In this document: positions 8,211 through 16,347 of the stretch, one piece after another
Layout: every line of letters begins with the position of its first letter
Position numbering within the stretch: position 1 is the first letter of the stretch
Assembly (NCBI RefSeq): GCF_003074055.1
Contig: NZ_CP029043.1
Span: 62,001 to 126,000, forward strand
DNA from: Streptomyces nigra
Lineage (GTDB): Bacteria; Actinomycetota; Actinomycetes; Streptomycetales; Streptomycetaceae
DNA length: 64,000 nucleotides
Reading direction: 5' to 3'
The notes under the pieces: model-generated
What the model was told of the DNA's origin: nothing
The model's database searches: none
What the model saw: only the letters and a program-made list of their open reading frames with translations
Translations under genes and position numbers: made by a program

Positions 8211-8992
8211 CCGCGGCCGATCTGAGCGTCGACGGCGTCACGCTCACCGCCGGAGCCCGCCACCTGGTGCGCGACGTGTCTCTGACCGCCCGTCCGGGCG
8301 AGACCATCGGGCTCGTGGGCCCCAACGGCAGCGGCAAGTCGAGCCTATTGCGCACCGTCTACCGCGTGCTGCGCCCCGACGCGGGTGAGGTCAAGGTCGA
8401 CGGAGCCGACGCCTGGTCGCTGCCCGTGCGGCAGCTGGCCCGCACCGTGGCGGCGGTGGTCCAGGAGCCGGCAGCCGACTTCGACCTCGCGGTGCGCGAG
8501 GTCGTCGCCATGGGCCGCACCCCGCACAAACGGCTGCTCGCGGGTGACACCCCCGAGGACGCCGAACTCATCGACTCAGCACTCCTGGCGGTCGACGCCG
8601 TCCACCTGGCCGACCGCACCTTCGACCGGCTCTCCGGCGGCGAACGCCAACGCGTCCTCATCGCGCGGGCCCTCGCCCAGCAGCCCACCCTCCTCGTCCT
8701 CGACGAACCCACCAACCATCTCGACATCCGGCATCAACTGTCCGTGCTCGGCACCCTTCGGCGCCTGCCCGCGACCGTGCTGCTCGCCCTGCACGACCTC
8801 AACCTGGCCGCCTGCTTCTGCGACCGCCTCTACGTCCTGTACGAGGGTGAAGTCACCGCTTCCGGACCGCCCGCCGAGATACTCACCCCCGCGCTCCTGG
8901 CCGAGGTCTACGGAGTGGAGACGGAAGTGGCCGTCCATCCGCGCACAGGCGCCCCTCAGGTGACGTTCCTCCCCCAGGAGCCAAGCGCCTGA
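8207..8992 (+). CDS. btuD: ABC transporter ATP-binding protein, BtuD/FecE type
   Basis: 261 residues, ATG 8207 overlapping the permease stop (ATGA). Walker A GPNGSGKS at residues 38-45, Q-loop VQEPAADFD, signature LSGGERQRVLIARAL, Walker B LLVLDEPTNHLD and a switch histidine in ALHDLNLAA. Last gene of the riboswitch-controlled importer operon. About 250 bases of non-coding DNA follow before the nickel operon. Confidence 0.88.
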   Translation: MTAADLSVDGVTLTAGARHLVRDVSLTARPGETIGLVGPNGSGKSSLLRTVYRVLRPDAGEVKVDGADAWSLPVRQLARTVAAVVQEPAADFDLAVREVVAMGRTPHKRLLAGDTPEDAELIDSALLAVDAVHLADRTFDRLSGGERQRVLIARALAQQPTLLVLDEPTNHLDIRHQLSVLGTLRRLPATVLLALHDLNLAACFCDRLYVLYEGEVTASGPPAEILTPALLAEVYGVETEVAVHPRTGAPQVTFLPQEPSA

Positions 8993-9244
8993 CAAGCTCA
9001 GCCCATGGCGCCCGGTGACGGCGCGAGCGCAGGCTGTCCGCCGCGCTCCTGGCGGCGGCACAGAGCCTGGCCCCGCCCTGTCAGGTAGGGGGCTGCCGCA
9101 TCGCCTCGATGTCCTGCCCGGAGCAAGACCGGTGGCGCGCTGCCTCATGGACGCCACCTGCCCCCTACGACACCGCCCATGTGAAGGGCCCGGGCAGAAC
9201 CCTTGGGTACCGGACTGTCCTCTGAGCTGCCCGGGGAGCCTTTA

Positions 9245-9261
9245 TTGCAAGTATTATGCAA
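9245..9261. promoter_or_regulatory. Nur-type nickel operator
   Basis: TTGCAA-GTATT-ATGCAA fits the Streptomyces Nur box consensus, tTGCaa-N5-ttGCAA, with one change. It lies 34 bases upstream of the ATG of the nikA-like gene, where bound Nur would block the promoter or early transcription when nickel is plentiful. Confidence 0.8.
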
Positions 9262-9294
9262 CAGCTTATGATCTTCATTAAGGGTGTGAGGTCC

Positions 9295-10878
9295 ATGACG
9301 GTCCGTCGGATACGGACAGCCGCCGCCACAGCGGCCATACTCACCGGCGTCGCCGCTTGCTCGGCCCCCGGTGACAGCGAAGTCGGCGGCGGAGCCGACT
9401 CCGTCGTGATCGGGGTGGCATCCGAGCCGGACACACTCAGTCCCCTGCTCGGCTACGGCAAGGACGGCAACTCGAAGGTGTTCGACGGCCTGCTCGCCCG
9501 GGACGCCGACCTGAGGCTGAGGCCCGCCCTCGCCAAGGCCCTGCCCGAGGTCAGCGACAACGGCCTGACCTACACCTACACCCTCCGTGACGGGGTGACA
9601 TTCAGCGACGGCGAGCCTTTGACCTCGGCCGACGTTGTGTTCACCTACGAGACGATCCTCGACGCGAAGACGAACAACACCAGTCGCAGCGAGCTGGACG
9701 CCATCAAGGAGGTCCGCGCGGACGGTGACGACAAGGTGGTCTTCACCCTCAAGTACCCTTACGCCCCCTTCGCCGGGCGCACGGTGCTGCCCGTCGTCCC
9801 CGAGCACATCGCCAAGGGGCAGGATCCCAACACCGGCTCCCTCAACACCAAGCCCGTAGGCACGGGCCCGTACGTGCTCACTGCCTGGAGCAAGGGAGAG
9901 AAGCTCACCTTCAAGGCCAACCCGGGCTACTGGGGCGGCGCGCCGAAGGTGAAGAGGGTGACCATGGCGGTCATCAAGGACGACGACGTGCGCGCCACCC
10001 GCCTGCGCTCCGGTGACCTCGACGGCGCGGTCCTGCCGCCCAATCTCGCCGCCACCTTCAAGAGCGACGGCGCGAAGAAGACCTACGAGGCGACGACGTA
10101 CGACTTCCGCGCGGTCACCCTTCCGCAGGGGAACAAGGTCACCGCCGACCGTGCCATCCGGCGGGCACTGGACGCCGCGGTGGACCGGCAGGGCATGGTC
10201 GACACGATCCTCGACGGCGCAGGACGCCCCGCGTACGGGCCCTTGCCCGTTGACACCCCCTGGTTCGCCAAGGGCATCGAGCGCGAGCAGGACCTCAGCG
10301 AGGCCCAGCGGATTCTGGACGACGCCGGCTGGAAGGCCGACGGCGACGGCATCCGCGTCAAGAACGGCCGGCGGGCCTCCTTCACCCTCCTCTACCCCTC
10401 CGGCGACAAGGTCCGCCAGGACCACGCCCTCGCCTACGCCTCCGACGCCAAGAAGGCCGGCATCGAGGTGAAGGTGGAGAGCGCCACCTGGGAGGTCATC
10501 GAGCCGCGTATGAAGGACGACGCGGTCCTGGCCGGCTTCGGCAGCACCGGAGACCCCGACTACGGTCTCCACACGCTCCTGCACTCCTCCCTCGCCGGCG
10601 ACGGCTTCAACAACATGGCCCGCTACGACGACCCGGTCGTCGACAAGGCCCTCGACACCGGCCGCCGCAGCTCGGACACGGCGACTCGCAAGGCCGCTTA
10701 CGACGAACTCCAACGTGAGCTGCTCAAGAATCCCGGTTACACGTTCCTCACCCACATCGACCACGTCTACGTCCTCGCCGACCGCTGGGACGGGCTGACC
10801 ACGCAGGTCGAGCCTCATGAGCACGGCTTCGCCTCCGGACCGTGGTGGAACCTCGAGACCTGGCGGCCCAAGAAGTGA
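9295..10878 (+). CDS. nikA: nickel ABC transporter substrate-binding lipoprotein
   Basis: 527 residues of the SBP_bac_5 family. The N-terminus MTVRRIRTAAATAAILTG with lipobox VAACS predicts a lipoprotein. The family opening SEPDTLSPLLGYGKDGNSKVFDGL, then GLTYTYTLRDGVTFSDGEPLTSADV and GTGPYVL are present. The family also imports peptides; the Nur-type operator just upstream and the exact A-B-C-D-E gene order make nickel the preferred substrate. The ATG at 9295 follows GGTGTGAGG; the in-frame ATGs at 9256 and 9268 are rejected because 9256 lies inside the operator and neither has a ribosome site. First gene of a five-gene operon with overlapping ends. Confidence 0.85.
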   Translation: MTVRRIRTAAATAAILTGVAACSAPGDSEVGGGADSVVIGVASEPDTLSPLLGYGKDGNSKVFDGLLARDADLRLRPALAKALPEVSDNGLTYTYTLRDGVTFSDGEPLTSADVVFTYETILDAKTNNTSRSELDAIKEVRADGDDKVVFTLKYPYAPFAGRTVLPVVPEHIAKGQDPNTGSLNTKPVGTGPYVLTAWSKGEKLTFKANPGYWGGAPKVKRVTMAVIKDDDVRATRLRSGDLDGAVLPPNLAATFKSDGAKKTYEATTYDFRAVTLPQGNKVTADRAIRRALDAAVDRQGMVDTILDGAGRPAYGPLPVDTPWFAKGIEREQDLSEAQRILDDAGWKADGDGIRVKNGRRASFTLLYPSGDKVRQDHALAYASDAKKAGIEVKVESATWEVIEPRMKDDAVLAGFGSTGDPDYGLHTLLHSSLAGDGFNNMARYDDPVVDKALDTGRRSSDTATRKAAYDELQRELLKNPGYTFLTHIDHVYVLADRWDGLTTQVEPHEHGFASGPWWNLETWRPKK

Positions 10879-11882
10879 CGCCGGCCCGCGGAAGATCACT
10901 GCCCTGGAACGCCATGGCACGACTGGCGGGGCGGCGGCTGCTGTTCGCCGCCCCGATCCTGCTCGTCGTCACCTTCGGCGTCTTCGCGATCGCCGCCGCC
11001 TCCCCTTTCGACCCGGTCAAGGCGTACGCGGGGACGGCCGCCCTCGGTGCGGACGCCGAGACGCTGGCACGGCTGCGGGAGAACCTGGGCGTGGACAAGC
11101 CGTTCATCTCCCGCTGGTGGGACTGGCTGACCGCGGCGCTCGAAGGCGACCTCGGGCAGTCCAGCGTGATGCGGCAGCCGGTCACCCAGGTCATCGGTGA
11201 ACGCCTCGTGTGGTCCGCGCTGCTGTGTGCCGTGGCGTTCGTGGTGGCCGTACTGACGGGCACGGTGCTGGGTGTGCTCGCGGCCCGGCGACCAGGGTCG
11301 GTCCTCGACCGGGTCGTGACGTCGCTCGCCTACTCGCTCGAGGCGGCACCGGTCTTCTGGCTCTCCCTGCTGGCGATCTGGCTGATGGCTCTCCAGTGGG
11401 GCGTGCTTCCCGCGGGCGGTCTGACCGACACCGCCAGCGAGCAGGTCACCTTCGGGCAGGTCACCCGCCACATCGTGCTGCCCGCCGGAATCCTCGCCCT
11501 CTCCCAACTGCCCTGGTTCACCCTGTACGTGCGTCAGGGCGTCGGCGACGCCCTCGCCGAGGACCCCGTACGCGGCGCCCGCGCCCGGGGTGTGAGCGAA
11601 CGCACCGTCCTGCTCGGCCACGCCCTGCGCTCCGGCCTGCTCCCGGTCCTCACCCTGGTCGGCTCCCGCGTACCCGAACTCATCACCGGGGCCCTCCTGG
11701 TGGAGACCGTCTTCAGCTGGCCCGGCATCGCCGCGGCCACCGTCGAAGCGGCCACCGCCGTCGACTTCCCCCTGCTCGCCGCCCTCACGACCCTGGCCAC
11801 CGCCGCCGTGCTCCTCGGGAACCTCCTCGCCGACCTGCTCTACGGCCTCTTCGACCCGAGGGTGAAGTTCCATGACATGTGA
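10875..11882 (+). CDS. nikB: nickel ABC transporter permease NikB
   Basis: 335 residues with six to seven membrane segments and the binding-protein-dependent permease motif around residues 225-260 (DPVRGARARGVSERTVLLGHALRSG). The early segment ENLGVDKPFISRWWDWL and LEGDLGQSS are typical of DppB/NikB proteins. The chosen GTG at 10875 overlaps the nikA stop (GTGA); ATG 10914 is an alternative. It overlaps nikC by 11 bases. It pairs with NikC as the membrane channel. Confidence 0.83.
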   Translation: MTPARGRSLPWNAMARLAGRRLLFAAPILLVVTFGVFAIAAASPFDPVKAYAGTAALGADAETLARLRENLGVDKPFISRWWDWLTAALEGDLGQSSVMRQPVTQVIGERLVWSALLCAVAFVVAVLTGTVLGVLAARRPGSVLDRVVTSLAYSLEAAPVFWLSLLAIWLMALQWGVLPAGGLTDTASEQVTFGQVTRHIVLPAGILALSQLPWFTLYVRQGVGDALAEDPVRGARARGVSERTVLLGHALRSGLLPVLTLVGSRVPELITGALLVETVFSWPGIAAATVEAATAVDFPLLAALTTLATAAVLLGNLLADLLYGLFDPRVKFHDM

Positions 11883-12753
11883 AGCACCTCAAGGCAGCGT
11901 CTGGCGGTCGTACGGCACCGCTCGCCGCTCCACCAGGACCGTGCGTGTTCGCGTCTCGGCGGCCCTGGTCGCCGCCGCCGTGCTCGCCGTGCTCCTCGTC
12001 CCGCCACTGGTCCAGCTCGACCAGCAGGCCGTGGACCTGCACGCGAAGCTGCTGCCCCCGAGCTGGTCGCATCCCTTCGGCACCGACGACCTCGGCCGGG
12101 ACCTGCTCCTGCGGTGCGTCTACGGCCTGCGGGTCTCCCTGCTGGTAGGGGTCGCCGCCGCGCTCGCGGCGACCCTGATCGGTACGGCCGTGGGGGCGGC
12201 CGCCGGGGCAGTCGGCGGTTGGGCCGACCGCGCTCTCATGCGGCTCGTCGACACGCTCTCATCCGTACCCCACCTGTTGCTGGGCATCTTCATCGTCGCC
12301 ATGTTCCGGCCCGGTGTGTGGCCGGTGGTGGTGTCGGTCGCGCTCACCCACTGGCTGTCCACCGCGCGGATCGTGCGCGCGGAGGTGCTGTCCCTGCGTG
12401 CGCGCCCCTACATCGACGCGGCCGTCTCCGGTGGGGCGTCCCGGTGGCGTGTGGCGATACGGCATCTGCTGCCCGGCGTGCTGCCGCAGGCCGGGCTGGC
12501 CGCCGTCCTGATGGTGCCGCACGCCATGTGGCACGAATCCGCGCTGTCCTTCCTCGGGTTGGGCCTGCCCACCCATCTGGCCAGCCTCGGCAACCTCATC
12601 CAGGGCGCGCGGAGCTCGCTGCTCGCCGGGCAGTGGTGGCCGACCCTCTTCCCGGGCCTTCTCATCATCGTGCCCACGCTCGCCATCGCCGGGCTCGCCG
12701 GGGCCTGGCGTGAGCGGATCAATCCCCGCCGTCGATCGGAGCTGATGCTGTGA
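11872..12753 (+). CDS. nikC: nickel ABC transporter permease NikC
   Basis: 293 residues. HPFGTDDLGRDLLLRCVYGLRVSL near residue 65-88 is the DppC/NikC hallmark; the permease loop RPYIDAAVSGGASRWRVAIRHLLPG lies around residues 178-202, and HESALSFLGLGLP follows. About six membrane segments. The start ATG 11872 lies inside nikB and the stop overlaps nikD by 4 bases, so translation is coupled. Confidence 0.85.
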   Translation: MTCEAPQGSVWRSYGTARRSTRTVRVRVSAALVAAAVLAVLLVPPLVQLDQQAVDLHAKLLPPSWSHPFGTDDLGRDLLLRCVYGLRVSLLVGVAAALAATLIGTAVGAAAGAVGGWADRALMRLVDTLSSVPHLLLGIFIVAMFRPGVWPVVVSVALTHWLSTARIVRAEVLSLRARPYIDAAVSGGASRWRVAIRHLLPGVLPQAGLAAVLMVPHAMWHESALSFLGLGLPTHLASLGNLIQGARSSLLAGQWWPTLFPGLLIIVPTLAIAGLAGAWRERINPRRRSELML

Positions 12754-13715
12754 CCGAGCGAACCCCGATCCTCACCGTACGGGGGCTGTCCGTGCGCTTC
12801 CTCATGCCAGGCGGGCGGCGGATCGCCGCCGTCACCGACGCGCACTTCGACGTGGCGGCCGGCGAATGTCTCGCCCTGATCGGCGAGAGCGGCTGCGGCA
12901 AGTCGGTCCTCGCCTCCGCCCTGCTCGGGCTGCTGCCCGCCAATGCCCAGGCTGCGGGAGAGGCCCGCATCGGAGACCTGGATCTGCTCGCCGCCGACGA
13001 GCGGACGCTGGCGCGGGCAGTACGGGGCCGCCTGATCGGCCTCATCCCGCAGAGCCCCGCCGCACACCTCACGCCGGTGCGCACGGCCCGCTCGCACCTG
13101 GAGGAAACCGTCTTCGCGTTGACCGAAGTTCGCGGACGGGCAGCCGTACGCTCCGCGGCCGAGACCGCCGCCGAACGCGCCGCCTTCCCGGCCGGTCACC
13201 TCGATCGCTTCCCGCACGAACTCTCCGGCGGCATGGCCCAGCGCGTCGCCACCGCCCTCGCCCTCGTCGGCGACGCCCCCTTGCTCCTGGCCGACGAGCC
13301 CACCACCGGCCTCGACCGCGACCTGGTCGAGCACACCGTCGACGAACTGCGTCGCCACGTCGACACCGGTCGCCGGGCTCTCCTGGTGATCACCCACGAC
13401 CTGGCCGCGGCCGAGCGCATCGCCGATCGGGTGGCCGTGATGTACGCGGGCCGCGTCGTCGAAGTCACCGATGCGGACAGCTTCTTCGGGGCCGCCGGCC
13501 CCCGTCACCCCTACAGCCGCGGTCTTCTCCAGGCCCTCCCCGACCGCGCCTTCAGCCCGATTCCAGGCACGCCGCCCGAACTCGGCGACCTGCCCGCGGG
13601 GTGCGCTTTCGCCCCACGCTGTGAGCGGACCACCGACGCGTGCACAGCCCTGCCCCAGCCCACCGACGGCGTCGCCTGCCACCACCCGCACGTACCGGAG
13701 GACCTCCGTGCTTGA
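12750..13715 (+). CDS. nikD: nickel ABC transporter ATPase NikD
   Basis: 321 residues from GTG 12750. Walker A GESGCGKS at 45-52, signature LSGGMAQRVATALAL, Walker B LLLADEPTTGLD, switch histidine in VITHDLAAAERIADR. The C-terminal tail has the oligopeptide/nickel-type extension with cysteines (CAFAPRCERTTDAC) seen in OppD/NikD ATPases. It overlaps nikE by 8 bases and works with it as a heterodimeric motor. Confidence 0.85.
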   Translation: MTERTPILTVRGLSVRFLMPGGRRIAAVTDAHFDVAAGECLALIGESGCGKSVLASALLGLLPANAQAAGEARIGDLDLLAADERTLARAVRGRLIGLIPQSPAAHLTPVRTARSHLEETVFALTEVRGRAAVRSAAETAAERAAFPAGHLDRFPHELSGGMAQRVATALALVGDAPLLLADEPTTGLDRDLVEHTVDELRRHVDTGRRALLVITHDLAAAERIADRVAVMYAGRVVEVTDADSFFGAAGPRHPYSRGLLQALPDRAFSPIPGTPPELGDLPAGCAFAPRCERTTDACTALPQPTDGVACHHPHVPEDLRA

Positions 13716-14379
13716 ACTGCACGACATCACCGCCGGATACGACGGAGGACCCCCCGTCGTCCGCAACGCCACCCTTACCCTCGCCACCGGCGAGAGCGTC
13801 GGGCTCCTGGGGCCCAGCGGCTGCGGCAAGTCCACCCTCGCCCGGGTCGCGGCCCTGCTGCACCGCCCCGACACCGGCACCGTGACCCTCGACGGGGAAC
13901 CCGTACAGGGCTGGCGCTACCGCGCCCCACGCCTCCAACGCACCGCACTGGGTGTCGTCTTCCAACAGCCCCGCCTGTCCGCCGACCCGCGGCTGCGCCT
14001 CACCGACCTCATCGCCGAGCCCCTGCGGGCCACCGGCCGGCGCGACGAAATACCGCAGCGCCTGTCCGACCTGGCCGCGGCCGTCGGCCTCACCCCCGAT
14101 CTCCTGGACCGTCGGCCCCACGAGGTCAGCGACGGCCAGCTCCAGCGCGCCTGCCTCGCCCGCGCTCTGGTCCTGCGTCCGCGCTGGCTGATCTGCGACG
14201 AGATGACCGCGATGCTGGACGCCTCCACCGCCGCGGCCCTGGTCGCAGCCGTCGAGGAGTACCGGGCCGCCACGGGCGCGGGGCTGCTCGCCGTCGGCCA
14301 TGACCACAGGCTGCTGGACCGCTGGTGCGACCGCACGGTCCACTGGGACGACCTCATCGCCGCAGAGGTGGGGGCTTGA
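13708..14379 (+). CDS. nikE: nickel ABC transporter ATPase NikE
   Basis: 223 residues from GTG 13708, which has GGAGG just upstream and gives the canonical MLELHDITAGY opening. Walker A GPSGCGKS at 35-42, a degenerate signature VSDGQLQRACLARAL, Walker B WLICDEMTAMLD. It is shorter than OppF proteins, lacking their C-terminal extension, as is usual for NikE. Last gene of the operon; downstream lies a decayed CBS-domain gene on the other strand. Confidence 0.83.
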   Translation: MLELHDITAGYDGGPPVVRNATLTLATGESVGLLGPSGCGKSTLARVAALLHRPDTGTVTLDGEPVQGWRYRAPRLQRTALGVVFQQPRLSADPRLRLTDLIAEPLRATGRRDEIPQRLSDLAAAVGLTPDLLDRRPHEVSDGQLQRACLARALVLRPRWLICDEMTAMLDASTAAALVAAVEEYRAATGAGLLAVGHDHRLLDRWCDRTVHWDDLIAAEVGA

Positions 14380-14415
14380 CGCCCTCGCGCCCTGCGCGGG
14401 TGTAGCCGCAGGGTG

Positions 14416-14637
14416 CCGCCTGGCGCGCAAGAGGTCGTCCCCGCTGAGCCGTCGGGCGGCCTCCACCGTCATTCGGGAGCGCCTTGGGTGTCGTCGCCGC
14501 TCTCGCACAGGTCCTCCGGGTGCGACATCCTGGTCGCTGTCGCGGAACTCCTCCTTGCGCAACAGCTCGGCCTCGGAGACGACGCCGGCCCCCCGGTTCC
14601 CCGCATCGATGACGGGGACCGCGCGATCCGCTGCGTT
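14416..14637 (-). pseudogene. decayed CBS-domain gene fragment
   Basis: The minus-strand frame reads ADRAVPVIDAGNRGAGVVSE followed by AELLRKEEFRDSDQD. This is the first CBS motif and linker of CBS-domain stress proteins in Streptomyces. The expected N-terminus and the second CBS domain are missing or scrambled, and the frame runs on without a sensible end. It lies at the edge of the dormancy island, where intact CBS-BON proteins occur twice. Confidence 0.6.
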
Positions 14638-14689
14638 CGCATGGTCCGAGCGATGAGTGCACGTCACGCGACAGGCTCGGCCTGCCGGG

Positions 14690-15166
14690 TCAGCATTCCT
14701 TCGCATACGGTGGCTCCGACGACCGCGCCGAAGCCGATGGCAGCCTGTCCACACCGCGCCCGCCGACCAGCTCCCGGCCGGTGACCAGCTCCGGCTCGAT
14801 GCGCACGAAGACTTCCACGGGCCAGGGCACCCAGGAGCGGGGGCCGCTGTGGACCAGGTGCTCATGTTCGTCGTGGTCGGTCACCACGGAGGCCGGGCCG
14901 GTGACGACGACACTCCAGCCGCTGTGCGCCGCGGCGTCGACGTCGTCGGCTTCGAAAGCGACCACGGCACCGTCGATGGCGCGGACCAGCTCCGAGGAGG
15001 CCGACGTGCGCAACAGCACGGCACCGCTCTCCTCCAGGAGGAAGTTGACCGGCAGGACCGCGGGCAGGGCTTCGCGTGTGTGGACGATGCGGCCCACCAC
15101 CGCCGTGGCCAGCCGACTCAGGCTCTCATGCCGGTTCAGTTCGCGGAATCCGTCGTTGCGGTACAT
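14690..15166 (-). CDS. pyridoxamine 5'-phosphate oxidase-fold flavoprotein
   Basis: 158 residues. The pattern LNRHESLSRLATAVVGRIVHTREALPAVLPVNFLLEE and SGWSVVVTGPASVVTD marks the PPOx/split-barrel family that binds FMN or F420. Members of this family are DevR targets in mycobacteria. ATG 15166 is chosen because GGAAAG lies 9-10 bases upstream; ATG 15208 has a poorly spaced ribosome site. A candidate DevR-type box (15235-15249) lies 69 bases upstream of the chosen start. Substrate unknown. Confidence 0.72.
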   Translation of the reverse strand: MYRNDGFRELNRHESLSRLATAVVGRIVHTREALPAVLPVNFLLEESGAVLLRTSASSELVRAIDGAVVAFEADDVDAAAHSGWSVVVTGPASVVTDHDEHEHLVHSGPRSWVPWPVEVFVRIEPELVTGRELVGGRGVDRLPSASARSSEPPYAKEC

Positions 15167-15234
15167 CAGCCGGTCTTTCCATGTGTCGTCCGGTGCGTGG
15201 ACTCCCATCCTTCACGTGTGGGCGGTCGCCGGCG

Positions 15235-15249
15235 AGGGCCATGAGTCCC
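15235..15249. promoter_or_regulatory. candidate DevR/OsdR-type box
   Basis: AGGGCC-ATG-AGTCCC, a variant of the island's GGGACC-N3-GGTCCC repeat, upstream of the PPOx-fold gene. Confidence 0.5.
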
Positions 15250-15603
15250 TGATCCGTCGCGGGACGGCCGTCGTCCCGGTGGGCTCGCCCTCCGACGTAT
15301 CCGCCTGTCGCGTTCAGTGTGCGGTGGCTTCAACGACCTCACGTCGTGGGCCGCCGGGCACGACCTTCGGCGCGCCGGTGCAGGCGGCGTGCGAGGACGT
15401 CGTACGCCGAGTTCCTTCGCCAGGCCCGCCGCCCGGTGCTCCACCGCGGCGACGTCACGGACGTCACCGCCCTTGCCGTTGCCAAGGATCATGCGGGTGA
15501 TGCGACCCTGCGCGCCTTCGGCGAGACAACGGCGATCCCTTCCGCCGGTCCGTCGGCCGCCCCTTAGAACTGCACCCGCTGCACCATGGTGATCCGCCTC
15601 CTC
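15250..15603. other. intergenic DNA, possible decayed sequence
   Basis: About 350 bases between the PPOx gene and the CBS-BON gene. A minus-strand frame (MILGNGKGGDVRDVAAVEHR, near 15492) looks protein-like at first but changes character after about 35 residues and matches no family I recognise. No terminator or RNA gene is evident. Confidence 0.35.
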
Positions 15604-16335
15604 TCACAGGCGCCGCAGCCAGGCGTCCGCCACCCCGCCCGGAACGCGTGTGTCGTCCCGGAACTCGGAGTCGTCGAAGCGGTGCGTGAGCCTGTCCACG
15701 ACGTCGACGACCCCGTCGGTCCTCCGTGTCATGGCCACCGCTATCTCGGTCTCGCTCTTGCGCTCCATCTGGCCTTCCAGCGTGACGACTCCCTCCGTGA
15801 CGGTGACGTCGACGTTGCCGTTGACCAGCCACAGTCCGCGTTCCAGCACCTCGCGGATCACTTCGTCACGGATCTCCGCATCGGGTCGCAGGAAGGTCTG
15901 CAGCAGGTCGTGCCGGGTGACGATGCCGACCAGACGGTCGTCCTCGTCGAGTACGGGGAGCCGGTTCACCCGGTGCTCGACCATGGTGCGGGCGGCCTCC
16001 ACGACGGTGTCCTCGGCGTGCACGCTGACGGCGGGAGCGGTCATCAGGCGGCCGGCCGTGCGCGCCCGGGCCTTGGCCGTCCGCCGGCGGGCTCGGGGTG
16101 TCAGCCGTGCGAGGCGGAACCGCGGGGGCGGATCGTAGACGAGTGGTGTCGCGGCCTGATGGAGCATCAGGTCCGTCTCGGAGACGACGCCGATGACGTG
16201 CTGGTCGTCGTCCACCACGGGCAGTCCGCTGACCCGGTGCTCCGAGAGCAGCCCGGCGACGGCCTTGAAGGGGGTGCCGAACTCGGCGCGGACCACCTCG
16301 GTGGTCATCACGGAGCCGACCTTCTGGTTCCTCAT
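15604..16335 (-). CDS. CBS-pair plus BON domain protein
   Basis: 243 residues. Two CBS motifs: VGSVMTTEVVRAEFGTPFKAV at the N-terminus, and AGRLMTAPAVSVHAEDTVVEAARTM near residue 95, with VSGLPVVDDDQHVIGVVSE and VNRLPVLDEDDRLVGIVTR. A BON-like domain at about 165-225 contains VDVTVTEGVVTLEGQMER. CBS pairs bind adenosyl nucleotides and often report energy state. It starts 12 bases after the acyl-CoA synthetase gene ends and is probably co-transcribed with it. A paralogue lies at 36688-37332. Confidence 0.88.
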   Translation of the reverse strand: MRNQKVGSVMTTEVVRAEFGTPFKAVAGLLSEHRVSGLPVVDDDQHVIGVVSETDLMLHQAATPLVYDPPPRFRLARLTPRARRRTAKARARTAGRLMTAPAVSVHAEDTVVEAARTMVEHRVNRLPVLDEDDRLVGIVTRHDLLQTFLRPDAEIRDEVIREVLERGLWLVNGNVDVTVTEGVVTLEGQMERKSETEIAVAMTRRTDGVVDVVDRLTHRFDDSEFRDDTRVPGGVADAWLRRL

Positions 16336-16347
16336 GTCTGTTCCTCC

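Noticed and set aside
6073..8992. Siderophore importer reading of the FecB/FecCD/FecE operon.
   Set aside because: Protein patterns allow it, but the cobalamin riboswitch directly upstream makes corrinoid import the better call.
9015..9281. Small plus-strand frame between the B12 and nickel operons.
   Set aside because: No ribosome site or motif, and it overlaps the Nur-type operator.
9145..10920. Minus-strand open frame of 591 codons.
   Set aside because: Antisense of nikA; the Nur-type operator and lipobox support the plus strand.
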